A stretch of 64,000 nt of DNA from Saprospira grandis (GTDB taxonomy: Bacteria > Bacteroidota > Bacteroidia > Chitinophagales > Saprospiraceae), in the NCBI RefSeq assembly GCF_027594745.1, contig NZ_CP110854.1, positions 2,708,501 to 2,772,500 on the forward strand, read 5' to 3'. Each line of letters starts with the position of its first letter. Position 1 is the stretch's first letter. Shown here in pieces: positions 35,597 to 43,778 of this stretch. The position numbers were made by a program, and so were the translations under genes. Under the pieces are notes generated by a model. That model was given only the letters and a program-made list of their open reading frames with translations. It made no database searches and was not told the origin of the DNA.

Positions 35597-35637
35597 TAAA
35601 AAAGCGCAGTTATCAATTTAGATAACTGCGCTTTTTA
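35597..35637 (+). terminator. Terminator after the MltD-like gene
   Basis: AAAGCGCAGTTATC pairs with GATAACTGCGCTTT and is followed by T residues. Confidence 0.9.
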
Positions 35638-35658
35638 TTTTGGTCTAAAACAACATAG

Positions 35659-35693
35659 CTTAGGCTCTAGCTGCCGAGCAACTAGAGCCTGAG
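35659..35693. terminator. Hairpin downstream of the L32 operon
   Basis: AGGCTCTAG (35662-35670) pairs with CTAGAGCCT (35682-35690), extendable by two pairs. There is no strong T run. It lies 26 nt past the rpmF stop on the minus strand and may stabilise or end that transcript. Confidence 0.5.
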
Positions 35694-35718
35694 ATATAAA
35701 GCAAAAAGGGGGATAGAC

Positions 35719-35949
35719 TTAATCGTCTAGGCCTTCATTGCCAAAGTCTACTACGGGAGCAGCTACTTCTTTAACCTTAGGAGCTACCATAAGGCGGCCA
35801 CGGTAAAAGCCACACTCGCCACAAACGTGGTGAGGCAATTTAGGAGCGCCACAGTTTTGGCAGTCGATTACGTTAGGAGCCTCGATTTTATAGTGGGTAC
35901 GACGCTTACGCTTACGCTGTTTTGATATTCTACTCTTAGGATGTGCCAT
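35719..35949 (-). CDS. rpmF: 50S ribosomal protein L32
   Basis: A 76-residue L32 with the family start MAHPKSRISKQRKRKRRTHY and a four-Cys zinc ribbon, CQNCG and CGECG, separated by 11 residues, so it is the zinc-binding C+ type. The extra C-terminal tail (about residues 55-76, acidic, ending GLDD) is longer than in Proteobacteria and is common in Bacteroidota. It is downstream of the yceD-like gene by 50 nt, the standard pairing. Confidence 0.97.
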   Translation of the reverse strand: MAHPKSRISKQRKRKRRTHYKIEAPNVIDCQNCGAPKLPHHVCGECGFYRGRLMVAPKVKEVAAPVVDFGNEGLDD

Positions 35950-35999
35950 TTCTACAGAATTTTATAAAGTACTATTTTTTCAATAATAAATGTGAAGGG

Positions 36000-36533
36000 T
36001 TATTCTAAGTCTAAATCTTTGAGAGCATCCCAGACAGAAGAATTTGGAGTTTCATCATCCTCCTCTTCTTCTTCAGGAAGTTGGCTGTATTGGTCCAGCA
36101 AATCCAAAATTTCGGCAGGGCAACCCTCATCGGGGTGGACCTTTCGAATTGGGATAGCGAGCACCAACAACTCATAGAGCGTATTGGCCAAATCTAGCTG
36201 ACTAGCGCCATGTTGCAGATAAATCAGCTCGGGCTCAGGGAACTCAGGCAATTCATGCACAAACTTAACAATCATTTGCTCATCTAGCGCAATGGGCAAG
36301 TCAAAATCTTGTCCACAAAGGTCGCATTGGGCCGGAACATGGCCAGAAAGCTGAAAGTCAAGCTGCATAAACTGCTGCTTTTTGAGCATTTGCAGTTTAA
36401 CTACGACTTGGGCCTGATCTAGAGGGGCATCCTCAAAGGCACTTAAGAACTTTTCATTGAGCTCATAATCAAATTGATGTTGACCATCGGCCAAACTCAG
36501 AAAGTTGATTGCGTAGGCTCTAAGATGTTTCAT
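36000..36533 (-). CDS. YceD/DUF177 family protein
   Basis: A 177-residue protein of DUF177, needed for normal 23S rRNA processing or accumulation in organisms where it has been studied, and almost always encoded next to rpmF as here. The start at 36533 (MKHLRAYAINFLSL) is preferred over one 13 codons earlier because the family begins there. The CDLCGQDFDLPI motif (about residues 75-86) carries the conserved CxxC pair, though the second pair of some homologues is not seen. DEGCPAEILDLLDQY precedes an acidic tail (EEEEEDDE) and PNSSVWDALKDL, the family's conserved C-terminal phrase. Confidence 0.9.
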   Translation of the reverse strand: MKHLRAYAINFLSLADGQHQFDYELNEKFLSAFEDAPLDQAQVVVKLQMLKKQQFMQLDFQLSGHVPAQCDLCGQDFDLPIALDEQMIVKFVHELPEFPEPELIYLQHGASQLDLANTLYELLVLAIPIRKVHPDEGCPAEILDLLDQYSQLPEEEEEDDETPNSSVWDALKDLDLE

Positions 36534-36676
36534 GTCTCCGCTTTTTTTGGAAACGCCTGCAAAAATAGGCAATTTTCAATAAAATAATAATTTTTACAGC
36601 CTAGATATTAAAAAACAGTCTTTTAGGCTGCTGCAGACCCTCAAAAGGAAAAAAAGGGGCAAGAAGTTCCCCTTTT

Positions 36677-38209
36677 TTAGAAGGGAATATCATCTATGCT
36701 GCCATTGTCATTATTCATTTTAGAGGAAAGGGGGCTGGGTTCGCCGCCTAGGTTGGAGGGGAGTTGGAAATTGCCGCCGGCCTGTTGTAGGCCATTAAAG
36801 TCTTGGTCCTCCAAATTAGAGAAGAGAGCATATTGGCCATCCCAGCGCAGGCGAACGGTTTCTAGCGAACCATTACGGTGTTTGGCGATGATAATTTCGC
36901 CAATATTTTGAAGCGAGTTGCCTTCTTCATCTTCTAGAATATCATAATATTCTGGGCGATAAATAAAGGTCACGATATCGGCATCTTGCTCGATGGCACC
37001 AGATTCCCGAAGGTCGGAAAGCATGGGGCGTTTGGAGCCGCCACGGGTTTCTACGGCACGGCTCAGCTGCGAGAGGGCGATCACGGGCACATTGAGTTCT
37101 TTGGCCAGGGCCTTGAGTCCACGAGAGATGGTTGAAATCTCTTGTTCTCGGTTTCCGTTTTTATCGCCACCGCCTGCGGTCATCAGTTGGAGGTAATCGA
37201 TAATAACGAGTTGGATATCGTGTTGCATTTTGAGGCGGCGGCATTTGGCGCGCAGTTCAAAGATGCTAATCCCTGGGGTATCATCAATAAAGATGGGCAT
37301 TTTGCCCAATTGGTCCACCTGCGCATAGAGTTGTTGCCACTCATAATCTTCGAGTTGGCCCTTGCGGAGTTTTTCTGAAGAGATTTGGGTCTGCATAGAG
37401 ATGATCCGGTTGACCAGCTGCACGCTAGACATCTCTAAAGAGAAAAAGGCGACCCCCGAGCTAAACTGTGCGGCTGCATTTTTGGCCACGGCTAGGGTGA
37501 AACTGGTTTTACCCATACCGGGACGGGCGGCAACGATGACCAAATCACTGGGTTGCCAGCCAGAGGTTACTCGGTCGAGGGCGGTAAAGCCAGAAGGGAC
37601 ACCAGTGAGTCCATCTTCCTTTTCCGATAGCTCTTCAAATTGTTTGATGGCCATATTGACCAGGGTACTCATCCCCATAGAGCCTCGGCTGAGGTTTTGT
37701 TCGGTAATGCCAAAGAGGCCTTGTTCGGCCTTATCGAGAAGGTCAAAAACATCGGCGGTATCTTCATAGGCCTCATTGATGGTTTCTGTAGACACCCGAA
37801 TGAGTTCTCTTTGGATGAACTTTTGGGAAATGATGCGGGCGTGGTATTCTACGTTGGCGGAAGAGGCTACGCGGTTGGTCAGTTCTACCAATTGGTAGGG
37901 GCCGCCTACGGCCTCTAGTTTGCCCATTTTGCGGAGCTCTTCGGTAACGGTCAGCAAATCGACGGGGTTACTATCTTCAAAGAGTTTGCAGATGGCCTTA
38001 TAAATATGTTGGTGGCGTTCGACATAGAAGCTTTCGGGAGAAAGGATATCGATGACGATGGCCAGGGCATCTTTATCGAGCATGAGTGCGCCCAAGACGG
38101 CCTCTTCGAGGGCGGGGGCTTGGGGTTGCACTTTCCCAAAGGCGTTGTTGCCTTGGGTTTGCTTGAAGCTCTTGAGATTTTTCTTTTGGTCAGTCTTATT
38201 AAAATTCAT
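36677..38209 (-). CDS. dnaB: Replicative DNA helicase DnaB
   Basis: A 510-residue hexameric 5'-3' helicase that unwinds the replication fork. The start at 38209 (MNFNKTDQKKN) is chosen; an ATG 11 codons earlier is possible. The N-terminal domain (about residues 30-135) begins APALEEAVLGALMLDKDAL. The RecA-like domain has Walker A ARPGMGKTS, FFSLEMS, Walker B LVIIDYLQLM, and the signature LRESGAIEQDADIVTFIYRPEYY. The C-terminal tail is Gly/Asn/Ser-rich and ends DDIPF, an acidic-hydrophobic tip of the kind seen in SSB rather than usual for DnaB. No intein is present. It is transcribed alone on the minus strand. Confidence 0.97.
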   Translation of the reverse strand: MNFNKTDQKKNLKSFKQTQGNNAFGKVQPQAPALEEAVLGALMLDKDALAIVIDILSPESFYVERHQHIYKAICKLFEDSNPVDLLTVTEELRKMGKLEAVGGPYQLVELTNRVASSANVEYHARIISQKFIQRELIRVSTETINEAYEDTADVFDLLDKAEQGLFGITEQNLSRGSMGMSTLVNMAIKQFEELSEKEDGLTGVPSGFTALDRVTSGWQPSDLVIVAARPGMGKTSFTLAVAKNAAAQFSSGVAFFSLEMSSVQLVNRIISMQTQISSEKLRKGQLEDYEWQQLYAQVDQLGKMPIFIDDTPGISIFELRAKCRRLKMQHDIQLVIIDYLQLMTAGGGDKNGNREQEISTISRGLKALAKELNVPVIALSQLSRAVETRGGSKRPMLSDLRESGAIEQDADIVTFIYRPEYYDILEDEEGNSLQNIGEIIIAKHRNGSLETVRLRWDGQYALFSNLEDQDFNGLQQAGGNFQLPSNLGGEPSPLSSKMNNDNGSIDDIPF

Positions 38210-38397
38210 AGCAGGCGAGTCTTTCAAATAATTGTATATCAATTAGATGAGGTCTTAATTGGTGGTGCTTGTCTGATTTGCGGAGGGCAAATTTGCTAAG
38301 AAAAAAAGGGAATAAAAAATTTGTTCTTTGGAACTCCTTTTTTTGGCCCCATAAAATGGGCTTTTGGGGCTTTTTCTGGTCTATATTTTTTTTGGAG

Positions 38398-38542
38398 GGG
38401 ACAGGCGGCGGAGCCGCCGCAGGCTGAGGGGCTGTAGCAGGGCCGCCGCAGGCGGCAGAGCAAAGCGCTGAAAGCGCTGCAGGGCCGAGCGAGCAGCGAG
38501 CTGCGCAATGGCCCGACCCGAGCGAAGCGAGTGGGCAGCCCC
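38398..38542 (+). repeat. Structured intergenic repeat, copy J (type 2)
   Basis: The central arm is AGCGCT-gaa-AGCGCT and the last arm GAGCGAAGCGAGT-like. It ends GGCAGCCCC 3 nt from the stop of the minus lipoprotein gene. Confidence 0.9.
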
Positions 38543-38545
38543 AAA

Positions 38546-39295
38546 TTATTCTTCTTCTAGAATTAGAATGTCTTCAGCGATAGGGCCATACACTTTTTCT
38601 TTTTGGGCATTGTAGAGGCTGAGTTGAATTTGGTGTGGGCCTGGGGGGAGGTTTTGGAGGCTATGGGCCTGCCAGTTTTGGATCCACCAGCTTCGTTTTT
38701 GGTCGAGCTCGAGCAGGACCTGATAATTTTTGGGGCCAATTTCGCAATTATAGCGATAAAAATCGACAATTACATTTTGGCTTTCTTGGGGGCTAAATTG
38801 GCCGAGCGGGCTGGCGTAGGCAATTTGGGCTTGGCGGTTGGGGATGCTTTTTCGGATCGATTGCTTGAGGGTTTCTATATCTCGGCAAACGAAGGCCTGT
38901 GGGGCGCGGATGACTTGGCCGTTGGGGGCCGAGAGGAAGGCCTTGAAAAGCTGGGGGCCATCGGGAATATCAATTTGGAAATTGCGGTCATTTTGGGCGG
39001 CATGCAGGCTATCGTTGAGCACTAAATGCAGGTGTAGCCCCAGAGGAATATACTTTTGGCCTCTTTTGCGCAGGCTATCAACGGCTTGGCCCAACAAAAG
39101 GTTTTGGACAATCATGCTGAGGCGGCCATTTTGGTAATTGAAGCCACGCATTTGGATGCTACTATCTTGATCGAGGGCCAAAGCGGGCAGGGGCAAAAGC
39201 TTAACTTTTGATAAGTCCCGTTTTTTCGTAGAACTTTGGCAGCTTAGGAGGAAAAAAGAAAAGAGAAAGAGAAAAAATGCTAATTTTACGCGCAT
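38546..39295 (-). CDS. Hypothetical lipoprotein
   Basis: A 249-residue predicted lipoprotein that I do not recognise. The signal is clear: MRVKLAFFLFLFSFFLLSCQSS, lipid Cys at 19. The mature part is mixed alpha/beta with no catalytic motif visible. Short beta-rich segments (MRGFNYQNGRLSMIVQNLLL; PPGPHQIQLSLYNAQKEKVY) would suit an Ig- or lipocalin-like fold, and the phrase PGPHQIQLSLYN resembles the end of an Ig-like or bacterial surface domain. It stands alone between dnaB and PorP/SprF on the opposite strand; repeat J abuts its stop. Confidence 0.8.
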   Translation of the reverse strand: MRVKLAFFLFLFSFFLLSCQSSTKKRDLSKVKLLPLPALALDQDSSIQMRGFNYQNGRLSMIVQNLLLGQAVDSLRKRGQKYIPLGLHLHLVLNDSLHAAQNDRNFQIDIPDGPQLFKAFLSAPNGQVIRAPQAFVCRDIETLKQSIRKSIPNRQAQIAYASPLGQFSPQESQNVIVDFYRYNCEIGPKNYQVLLELDQKRSWWIQNWQAHSLQNLPPGPHQIQLSLYNAQKEKVYGPIAEDILILEEE

Positions 39296-39502
39296 AAACC
39301 TATAATTTTGGGGCCCCCTTCTTTTGGGGCAGATTATTTTAAAGCATTTAAGCCAAAGAGTTAAGCCCTTTAGGAGTACTTAGTTTAGTTAAAAAATAAC
39401 TATATTTAACGCTAAATAATTATTCCGGCTCCAGTAGCCTTGACTGGGCCAAAAGAAAGCGAAAACTCTGAAGCATTAACATTGTACAAAATTATCAGTC
39501 AG

Positions 39503-40576
39503 ATGAAAATTTTAAAACCTATACTCCTTTTTTGCATCCTCGCAAGCTGGGGGCAACTGCAGGCGCAGGACGTTCACTTTAGTATGTTCGACATGTCGCC
39601 AGTGAACCTCAACCCTGCCTATACGGGCTTCTACGAGGGGACCTTCCGGGTGGGAGGTATCTACCGTAGCCAATGGCAAGGTTTGGGCACCAACAGTCTG
39701 CTTCCCCAGGGCGCTACAGGCAATGCCTACCCCACTTCTTTTTCGGGCTACAAAACGCCCTCTGCTTTTATTGATGCCCCGATTATTGGCATTAAGGGCA
39801 AAGACAAATTTGGTGCTCCCAAACATTGGTTTGGTGCGGGAATCAACTTCTATAACGACCAAGTTTCTTATTTGTCGACCCTAAAAGCAGAATTGGCCCT
39901 AGCTTTTCATGCTGGACTTGGCGCTAGAGGCAATACTCGCCTCTCTTTTGGCTTTAAAGGAGGTATCCTGCAACAGTCGGTTGGCGATGCTAGCGACTAT
40001 ACTTTTGAGAATGATATTACTGGGGGGACGCCCGAAACTTTTGCCAGCGGAACCGCTAGCGGAATGGATTTCTCGGCCGGTTTGATGCTCTCTCATGTGG
40101 CTGCTGGCTGGAATATCGAGGCGGGAGTAGCGTATAACCACCTCAATTCGCCCGAATTGACGATCACCAACGATGTCTATAAGTTGCCTTCTAATATTAT
40201 CGGTAGTGTTCGCTCTAATATTAGCCTAACGCGCAAGTTGTCTGTTCGCCCTATGGCTTTTGTTCAGTACATGGATAAGGCCTTTGAGGCCAACTTGCAG
40301 GCCCTTGCCGCTATCCACTTCAATGACACTAAGGACTTTAATCTATTGGCAGGTGCTGGTTACCGCCTTTCTGATGCTGCCTTTGCTCGCCTCGGTCTAG
40401 AATACCGCGGCCTTTCTTTTGGCGTAGCCTATGACTTTAACCTCTCTGGCTTGTCTAATAGCAACTACACGGGTAGCAATCTTCGTGGCCAAGGCTTCGA
40501 ATTGGGCCTTACTTATATTGCCAAAATTTACAGAACTCCTGTGGTCAAAGAAATTCTCTTTAACCCTCGTTTCTAA
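39503..40576 (+). CDS. PorP/SprF family type IX secretion membrane protein
   Basis: A 357-residue outer-membrane beta-barrel of the PorP/SprF family (TIGR03519), which attaches to the T9SS machinery and in SprF's case is needed for export of the partner adhesin. The ATG at 39503 gives a proper signal peptide (MKILKPILLFCILASWGQLQAQ); upstream in-frame starts do not. The family phrase DVHFSMFDMSPVNLNPAYTGFYEGTFRVGG follows directly, shown here by its key parts FSMFDMSPVNLNPA and GTFRVGG. FGAGINFYNDQVS and RLGLEYRGLSFGVAYDFN are barrel strands typical of the family. The PorE-like gene starts 233 nt downstream, after repeat K. Its client could be the giant adhesin at 5950, an inference. Confidence 0.93.
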   Translation: MKILKPILLFCILASWGQLQAQDVHFSMFDMSPVNLNPAYTGFYEGTFRVGGIYRSQWQGLGTNSLLPQGATGNAYPTSFSGYKTPSAFIDAPIIGIKGKDKFGAPKHWFGAGINFYNDQVSYLSTLKAELALAFHAGLGARGNTRLSFGFKGGILQQSVGDASDYTFENDITGGTPETFASGTASGMDFSAGLMLSHVAAGWNIEAGVAYNHLNSPELTITNDVYKLPSNIIGSVRSNISLTRKLSVRPMAFVQYMDKAFEANLQALAAIHFNDTKDFNLLAGAGYRLSDAAFARLGLEYRGLSFGVAYDFNLSGLSNSNYTGSNLRGQGFELGLTYIAKIYRTPVVKEILFNPRF

Positions 40577-40593
40577 TGCTGTTCTGCTGTTTT

Positions 40594-40751
40594 GGGGCCT
40601 CCGCAGCAAAGCTGCGGCGCTACGCTACGGGGCTCGCTATTCGCTCGGCCCTTCGGCGCTAAAGCGCCTCGGTCTGGCCCTGCGGGCCACCCGCTCCGCA
40701 TCGCTAGGCCGCTCCACCAAAGCCTCCGCCCAAGGAAGCGCTCCGGCCCCC
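40594..40751 (-). repeat. Structured intergenic repeat, copy K (type 1)
   Basis: The GGGGCC end is 18 nt after the PorP/SprF stop. In element orientation the central arm is GGCGCT-tt-AGCGCC and the terminal arm CCGCAGC-ttt-GCTGCGG. Confidence 0.9.
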
Positions 40752-40809
40752 CAAACAAACAGCCCGCATATTTTAAAAAGCATCTCCCTTAAAATTTAGA
40801 AAAATAGCA

Positions 40810-43095
40810 ATGAAAAACTATTTCCTATCGGCCTTGCTAGTTTTACTAGCCATGCCATTCGTCTGGGGACAACCTGTGGGCAACAACCAACCCACAGAAA
40901 AACTAGAAGAAATTGCCTCTAGTAACCTCGAACGCTACGATACTTGGAACGCCTTGGATTACTTCAAACAGGTCCGCGAACGCAAACCCAATGATGTAAA
41001 GGCCAACTATGATGTAGCTTATACTTATTTCCTTCTTCGCGATTATTCTTCTGCCGAAAAAGAATTTCAGCAGCTCATCGAACTCGATAAGGAAAACTTT
41101 ATGCCTATGGCTGGCTGGTATTATGCCCAAAGCCTAAAGCTAGCCGGCAAGTACAGCGATTGTATCCCCGCCTTTGAAAGCTTCAAAAGCAAATACAATG
41201 GCGAAGATGCCGACCGCATGAAAACTTTGGCCGATGTGGAAATCGCAGGAGCCAAATGGGCCCAAACAATGACTTCTCCCAAAGAAGAACTCATTATTAA
41301 GCCCCTAGATAAAACCGTTAACTCTCCACTTATGGAGAACTACGCTTACCCTATTGGCCGTAATAAATTGGTCTTCTCTGCCCTCCGTGGCGATAGCATT
41401 ATCGTTTTGGAAGATGCTGAAGAAGAGGCCAAGTTTGCCCGCATCTTTGTAGCCGAAAAAGCAGAAGATGGCGAAAAATGGGAGAAAGTAGAGCCCTTTA
41501 GCGCTTCTACACTAGCCGCTGAAGGCTTTCATGTGGTTAACCCTACCTTTAATCAGGATATGAGCCGCTTTTTCTTCTCTAAAGCGCAGTTGGTGGGTAA
41601 CCTACTCGAAAATAGTAAGATTTATGGCGCAGGCTATGACGGTACTAATGTTACTGAGCCTACTGCTCTTGATTTTAATGATGGAGAATATAGCTGCAAA
41701 AACCCCGCAGTCGGTATGCTAGATGGCCAAGAAGTACTTTTCTTCGCTTCTAATATGCCCGGCGGTAAAGGGGGCTTCGATATCTGGTATGCAGAAATCA
41801 ATGCCGACGGAACTACTCGCACTCCCCTCAACCTAGAAGCCGTAAATACGGTAGGTGACGAAAGCCACCCCTTCTTCGATGAGCGCGATAATCGTCTCTA
41901 TTTTGCGTCTAATGGCCACCCCGGTATGGGCGGTATCGACCTTTTCCAAACAGAGCGCAATGAAGCTGGAGCTTGGTCTGCCGTAGAAAATATGGGACCT
42001 GGCTTTAATACTAGCGTAGATGAATTTGGCTTTATCGTGACTCGCGAAGGCCGCGATGATTGCTTTGGCTACCTGATCTCTAACCGTGAGGGAAGTAGCG
42101 GAGCCGTACAAAGCCAAACTTCTACCGATGATATCTTCTCTATCTTGATGCCCGAACGTTGTGATGTTGATCTAATCGTTAAGGTAACTGATGATAAAAC
42201 AGGAGAAGAAGTAGTAGGTGCTACAGTGAAAATTGTAGACAAAGAAACTGGTGAAGTAGTTGCCGAACAAACCAATACAGAGAATAACAAATTTGTATTT
42301 CCTCTAGAACAAGGTAAAGAGTATGAAGTAGTGGCTAGTAAAGAAGGTTGGGAAACTGGCTCTAGCACTTCTGCCGACACTCGCCGCCCCGCTCTAGAAA
42401 ATCGCTTTGGTAGCGTTTCTGGCCCCATGGAATGGGAAGAAACCACCACCTTGAAAGAAGCTGGCTTGATGGTGCAAACTTTTGACCGCAACAGCAAAGC
42501 TCCTTTGAATGGCGTAACCGTAATGGTTTATGATGGCGATAAGTTGGTAGACGAAAAGACAATGACTGATGGCAATCAGTTTAGCTTTATCTTGGACAAC
42601 AACAAAGAGTACAAAATCAAAGCTCGTCTAGAAGGCTATATCGGCGACTTTAAGACCGTAAAAGCCACTGAGGCTAAAGAGATGCACAAATTGTATTTGG
42701 CTCCTCCTCCCTTGTTTGTAAATGTATTGTTCGACTTTAATAAGTCAAATATCCGTACTGGTGCAGCCGATACCTTGGACCGCATTGCTGAAGTAATGAC
42801 TGACTACCCCGAAATGGTAGTAGAAGTACGTGGTTTTACCGATGCTATTGGTTCTGATAGCTATAACGACCGTCTTTCTAAGCGTCGTTCTAAAGCAGCT
42901 ATTGACTACCTAGTAGAAAAAGGCATTGCTGCTGAGCGCTTGATTGCTAAAGGTTTTGGTGAAGCGGAGCCTGTTGCACCCAACGAAAACGAAGATGGTA
43001 GCGATAACCCTGAAGGTCGTCAGCTCAACCGTCGTGTAGAGTTCAAGATTATTGAAGGTAATGTTGGCGCTGTAGAAACAGAAAAAAAAAACTAA
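40810..43095 (+). CDS. PorE-like OmpA-family protein (TPR, beta-propeller, CarboxypepD-reg, OmpA_C)
   Basis: A 761-residue exported protein with the four-part architecture described for PorE of Porphyromonas: signal peptide (ending VWGQ, residue 21); TPR-like helices at about 35-145; a PD40/WD40-like propeller at about 175-435 (for example NPAVGMLDGQEVLFFASNMP; RLYFASNGHPGMGGIDLF); two carboxypeptidase-regulatory-like domains at about 450-630; and an OmpA C-terminal peptidoglycan-binding domain at about 640-755 (VLFDFNKSNIRTGAADTLDR; RGFTDAIGSDSYNDRLSKRR). PorE-type proteins tie the T9SS ring to peptidoglycan with PorP, whose homologue is the preceding gene. The zero-frame product ends KKN-stop on a slippery site; a -1 shift would add 120 residues of DUF1573 (see 43086-43454). 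Confidence 0.92.
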   Translation: MKNYFLSALLVLLAMPFVWGQPVGNNQPTEKLEEIASSNLERYDTWNALDYFKQVRERKPNDVKANYDVAYTYFLLRDYSSAEKEFQQLIELDKENFMPMAGWYYAQSLKLAGKYSDCIPAFESFKSKYNGEDADRMKTLADVEIAGAKWAQTMTSPKEELIIKPLDKTVNSPLMENYAYPIGRNKLVFSALRGDSIIVLEDAEEEAKFARIFVAEKAEDGEKWEKVEPFSASTLAAEGFHVVNPTFNQDMSRFFFSKAQLVGNLLENSKIYGAGYDGTNVTEPTALDFNDGEYSCKNPAVGMLDGQEVLFFASNMPGGKGGFDIWYAEINADGTTRTPLNLEAVNTVGDESHPFFDERDNRLYFASNGHPGMGGIDLFQTERNEAGAWSAVENMGPGFNTSVDEFGFIVTREGRDDCFGYLISNREGSSGAVQSQTSTDDIFSILMPERCDVDLIVKVTDDKTGEEVVGATVKIVDKETGEVVAEQTNTENNKFVFPLEQGKEYEVVASKEGWETGSSTSADTRRPALENRFGSVSGPMEWEETTTLKEAGLMVQTFDRNSKAPLNGVTVMVYDGDKLVDEKTMTDGNQFSFILDNNKEYKIKARLEGYIGDFKTVKATEAKEMHKLYLAPPPLFVNVLFDFNKSNIRTGAADTLDRIAEVMTDYPEMVVEVRGFTDAIGSDSYNDRLSKRRSKAAIDYLVEKGIAAERLIAKGFGEAEPVAPNENEDGSDNPEGRQLNRRVEFKIIEGNVGAVETEKKN

Positions 43096-43134
43096 CTGAA
43101 TCGGCAGCTCCTATTCAAGAGAATAAGCGGCCGA
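43086..43134 (+). promoter_or_regulatory. Candidate programmed -1 frameshift signal (A AAA AAC plus stem-loop)
   Basis: The heptamer A AAA AAC (43086-43092) is in the correct phase of the PorE-like frame, inside a run of ten A residues, and the zero-frame stop TAA comes immediately after. After an 8-nt spacer a stem-loop begins: TCGGC (43101-43105) with GCCGA (43130-43134), an A-G mismatch, GCT (43107-43109) with AGC (43126-43128), a two-C bulge, and TATTC (43112-43116) with GAATA (43121-43125) around an AAGA loop, 13 pairs in total. Heptamer, spacer and stem match bacterial -1 frameshift sites such as those in dnaX and IS3 elements. RNA polymerase slippage on the A run is an alternative. Confidence 0.65.
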
Positions 43135-43454
43135 AGACAACAGTAAAGTTTATTGAGCCAGAACTGAAGCTGGGAGAACTCAAATATGGAGAAGTTAAGG
43201 AAGCGACTATTGAATTTGTCAATACCGGGACCGAAGACTTGAAGATTGAGTTTGTGCAAGGCGGATGTAGCTGTACGGAGCCTACTTCATGGAGCCGCAA
43301 AGCCATTGCCCCGGGCCAAAAAGGCTATGTCAAAATTAAGTTTGACTCTTCTAAGGCCGATATTAAAAAAGGCTACGAATCTGCTGTAGAGCTTTATGGA
43401 AATGTAGAAGGTGACCTTCTGCTGTACTATATTAGCGCAGATATTGTAAAATAG
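43092..43454 (+). CDS. DUF1573 domain in the -1 frame, C-terminal extension of the PorE-like protein
   Basis: This 120-codon frame has no ATG start and is open upstream into the A run of the preceding gene. It encodes a proline/lysine-rich linker (LTESAAPIQENKRPKTTV) and then a complete DUF1573 Ig-like domain: FIEPELKLGELKYGEV, IEFVNTGTEDLKIEFV, GGCSCTEPTSW, IAPGQKGYVKIKF, ending YYISADIVK. The domain's first strands precede the only alternative start (TTG at 43239), so internal initiation would give a broken fold. A -1 shift would yield a fused protein of about 881 residues. The coding quality argues against decay. A one-base error in the homopolymer would make the fusion constitutive instead. 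Confidence 0.75.
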   Translation, partial: LTESAAPIQENKRPKTTVKFIEPELKLGELKYGEVKEATIEFVNTGTEDLKIEFVQGGCSCTEPTSWSRKAIAPGQKGYVKIKFDSSKADIKKGYESAVELYGNVEGDLLLYYISADIVK

Positions 43455-43469
43455 CTTTTCAGTTAGCCG

Positions 43470-43508
43470 AAAACCCCTAAACGACTATTTTGCGTTTAGG
43501 GGTTTTTT
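43470..43508 (+). terminator. Terminator after the PorE-like/DUF1573 unit
   Basis: AAAACCCCTAAACG pairs perfectly with CGTTTAGGGGTTTT and is followed by T residues. It is 16 nt past the DUF1573 stop rather than past the earlier zero-frame stop. Confidence 0.9.
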
Positions 43509-43539
43509 ATGTTTAGGGCCAGCTTGTTTTGCGTCTTGC

Positions 43540-43764
43540 AGGCCCGGAGGGCCGCAGGCCACAACAAGGCCTTTAGGCCGCAGTTCGACGACCAAAGGGA
43601 GTAACCGATGCGGAGGGGTGGCCCATAGGGCCAGACCGAAGGCGAAACGAAGTGAAGCCTGAAGGGCCGAGCAGACCTGCGAGCCCCAAAGCGACAACAA
43701 GGCCTTTAGGCCGCAGTTCGACGACCGAAGGGAGTAACCGCAGCAGCTTTGCTGCTGAGGCCCC
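43540..43764 (+). repeat. Structured intergenic repeat, copy L (type 1, two ACAACAA modules)
   Basis: The module ACAACAAGGCC...TTCGACGACC...GGGAGTAACCG appears twice (43561-43608 and 43692-43740). The central arm is AGGC ... GCCT and the last arm CAGCAGC-ttt-GCTGCTG. The GAGGCCCC end is 15 nt before the next start codon. Confidence 0.9.
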
Positions 43765-43778
43765 AAAAGAAAAAAACT

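Noticed and set aside
43239..43454. A stand-alone DUF1573 gene starting at TTG 43239
   Set aside because: This start would remove the first strands of the domain, and the open frame upstream encodes exactly those strands and a linker. The -1 extension of the preceding gene explains it better.
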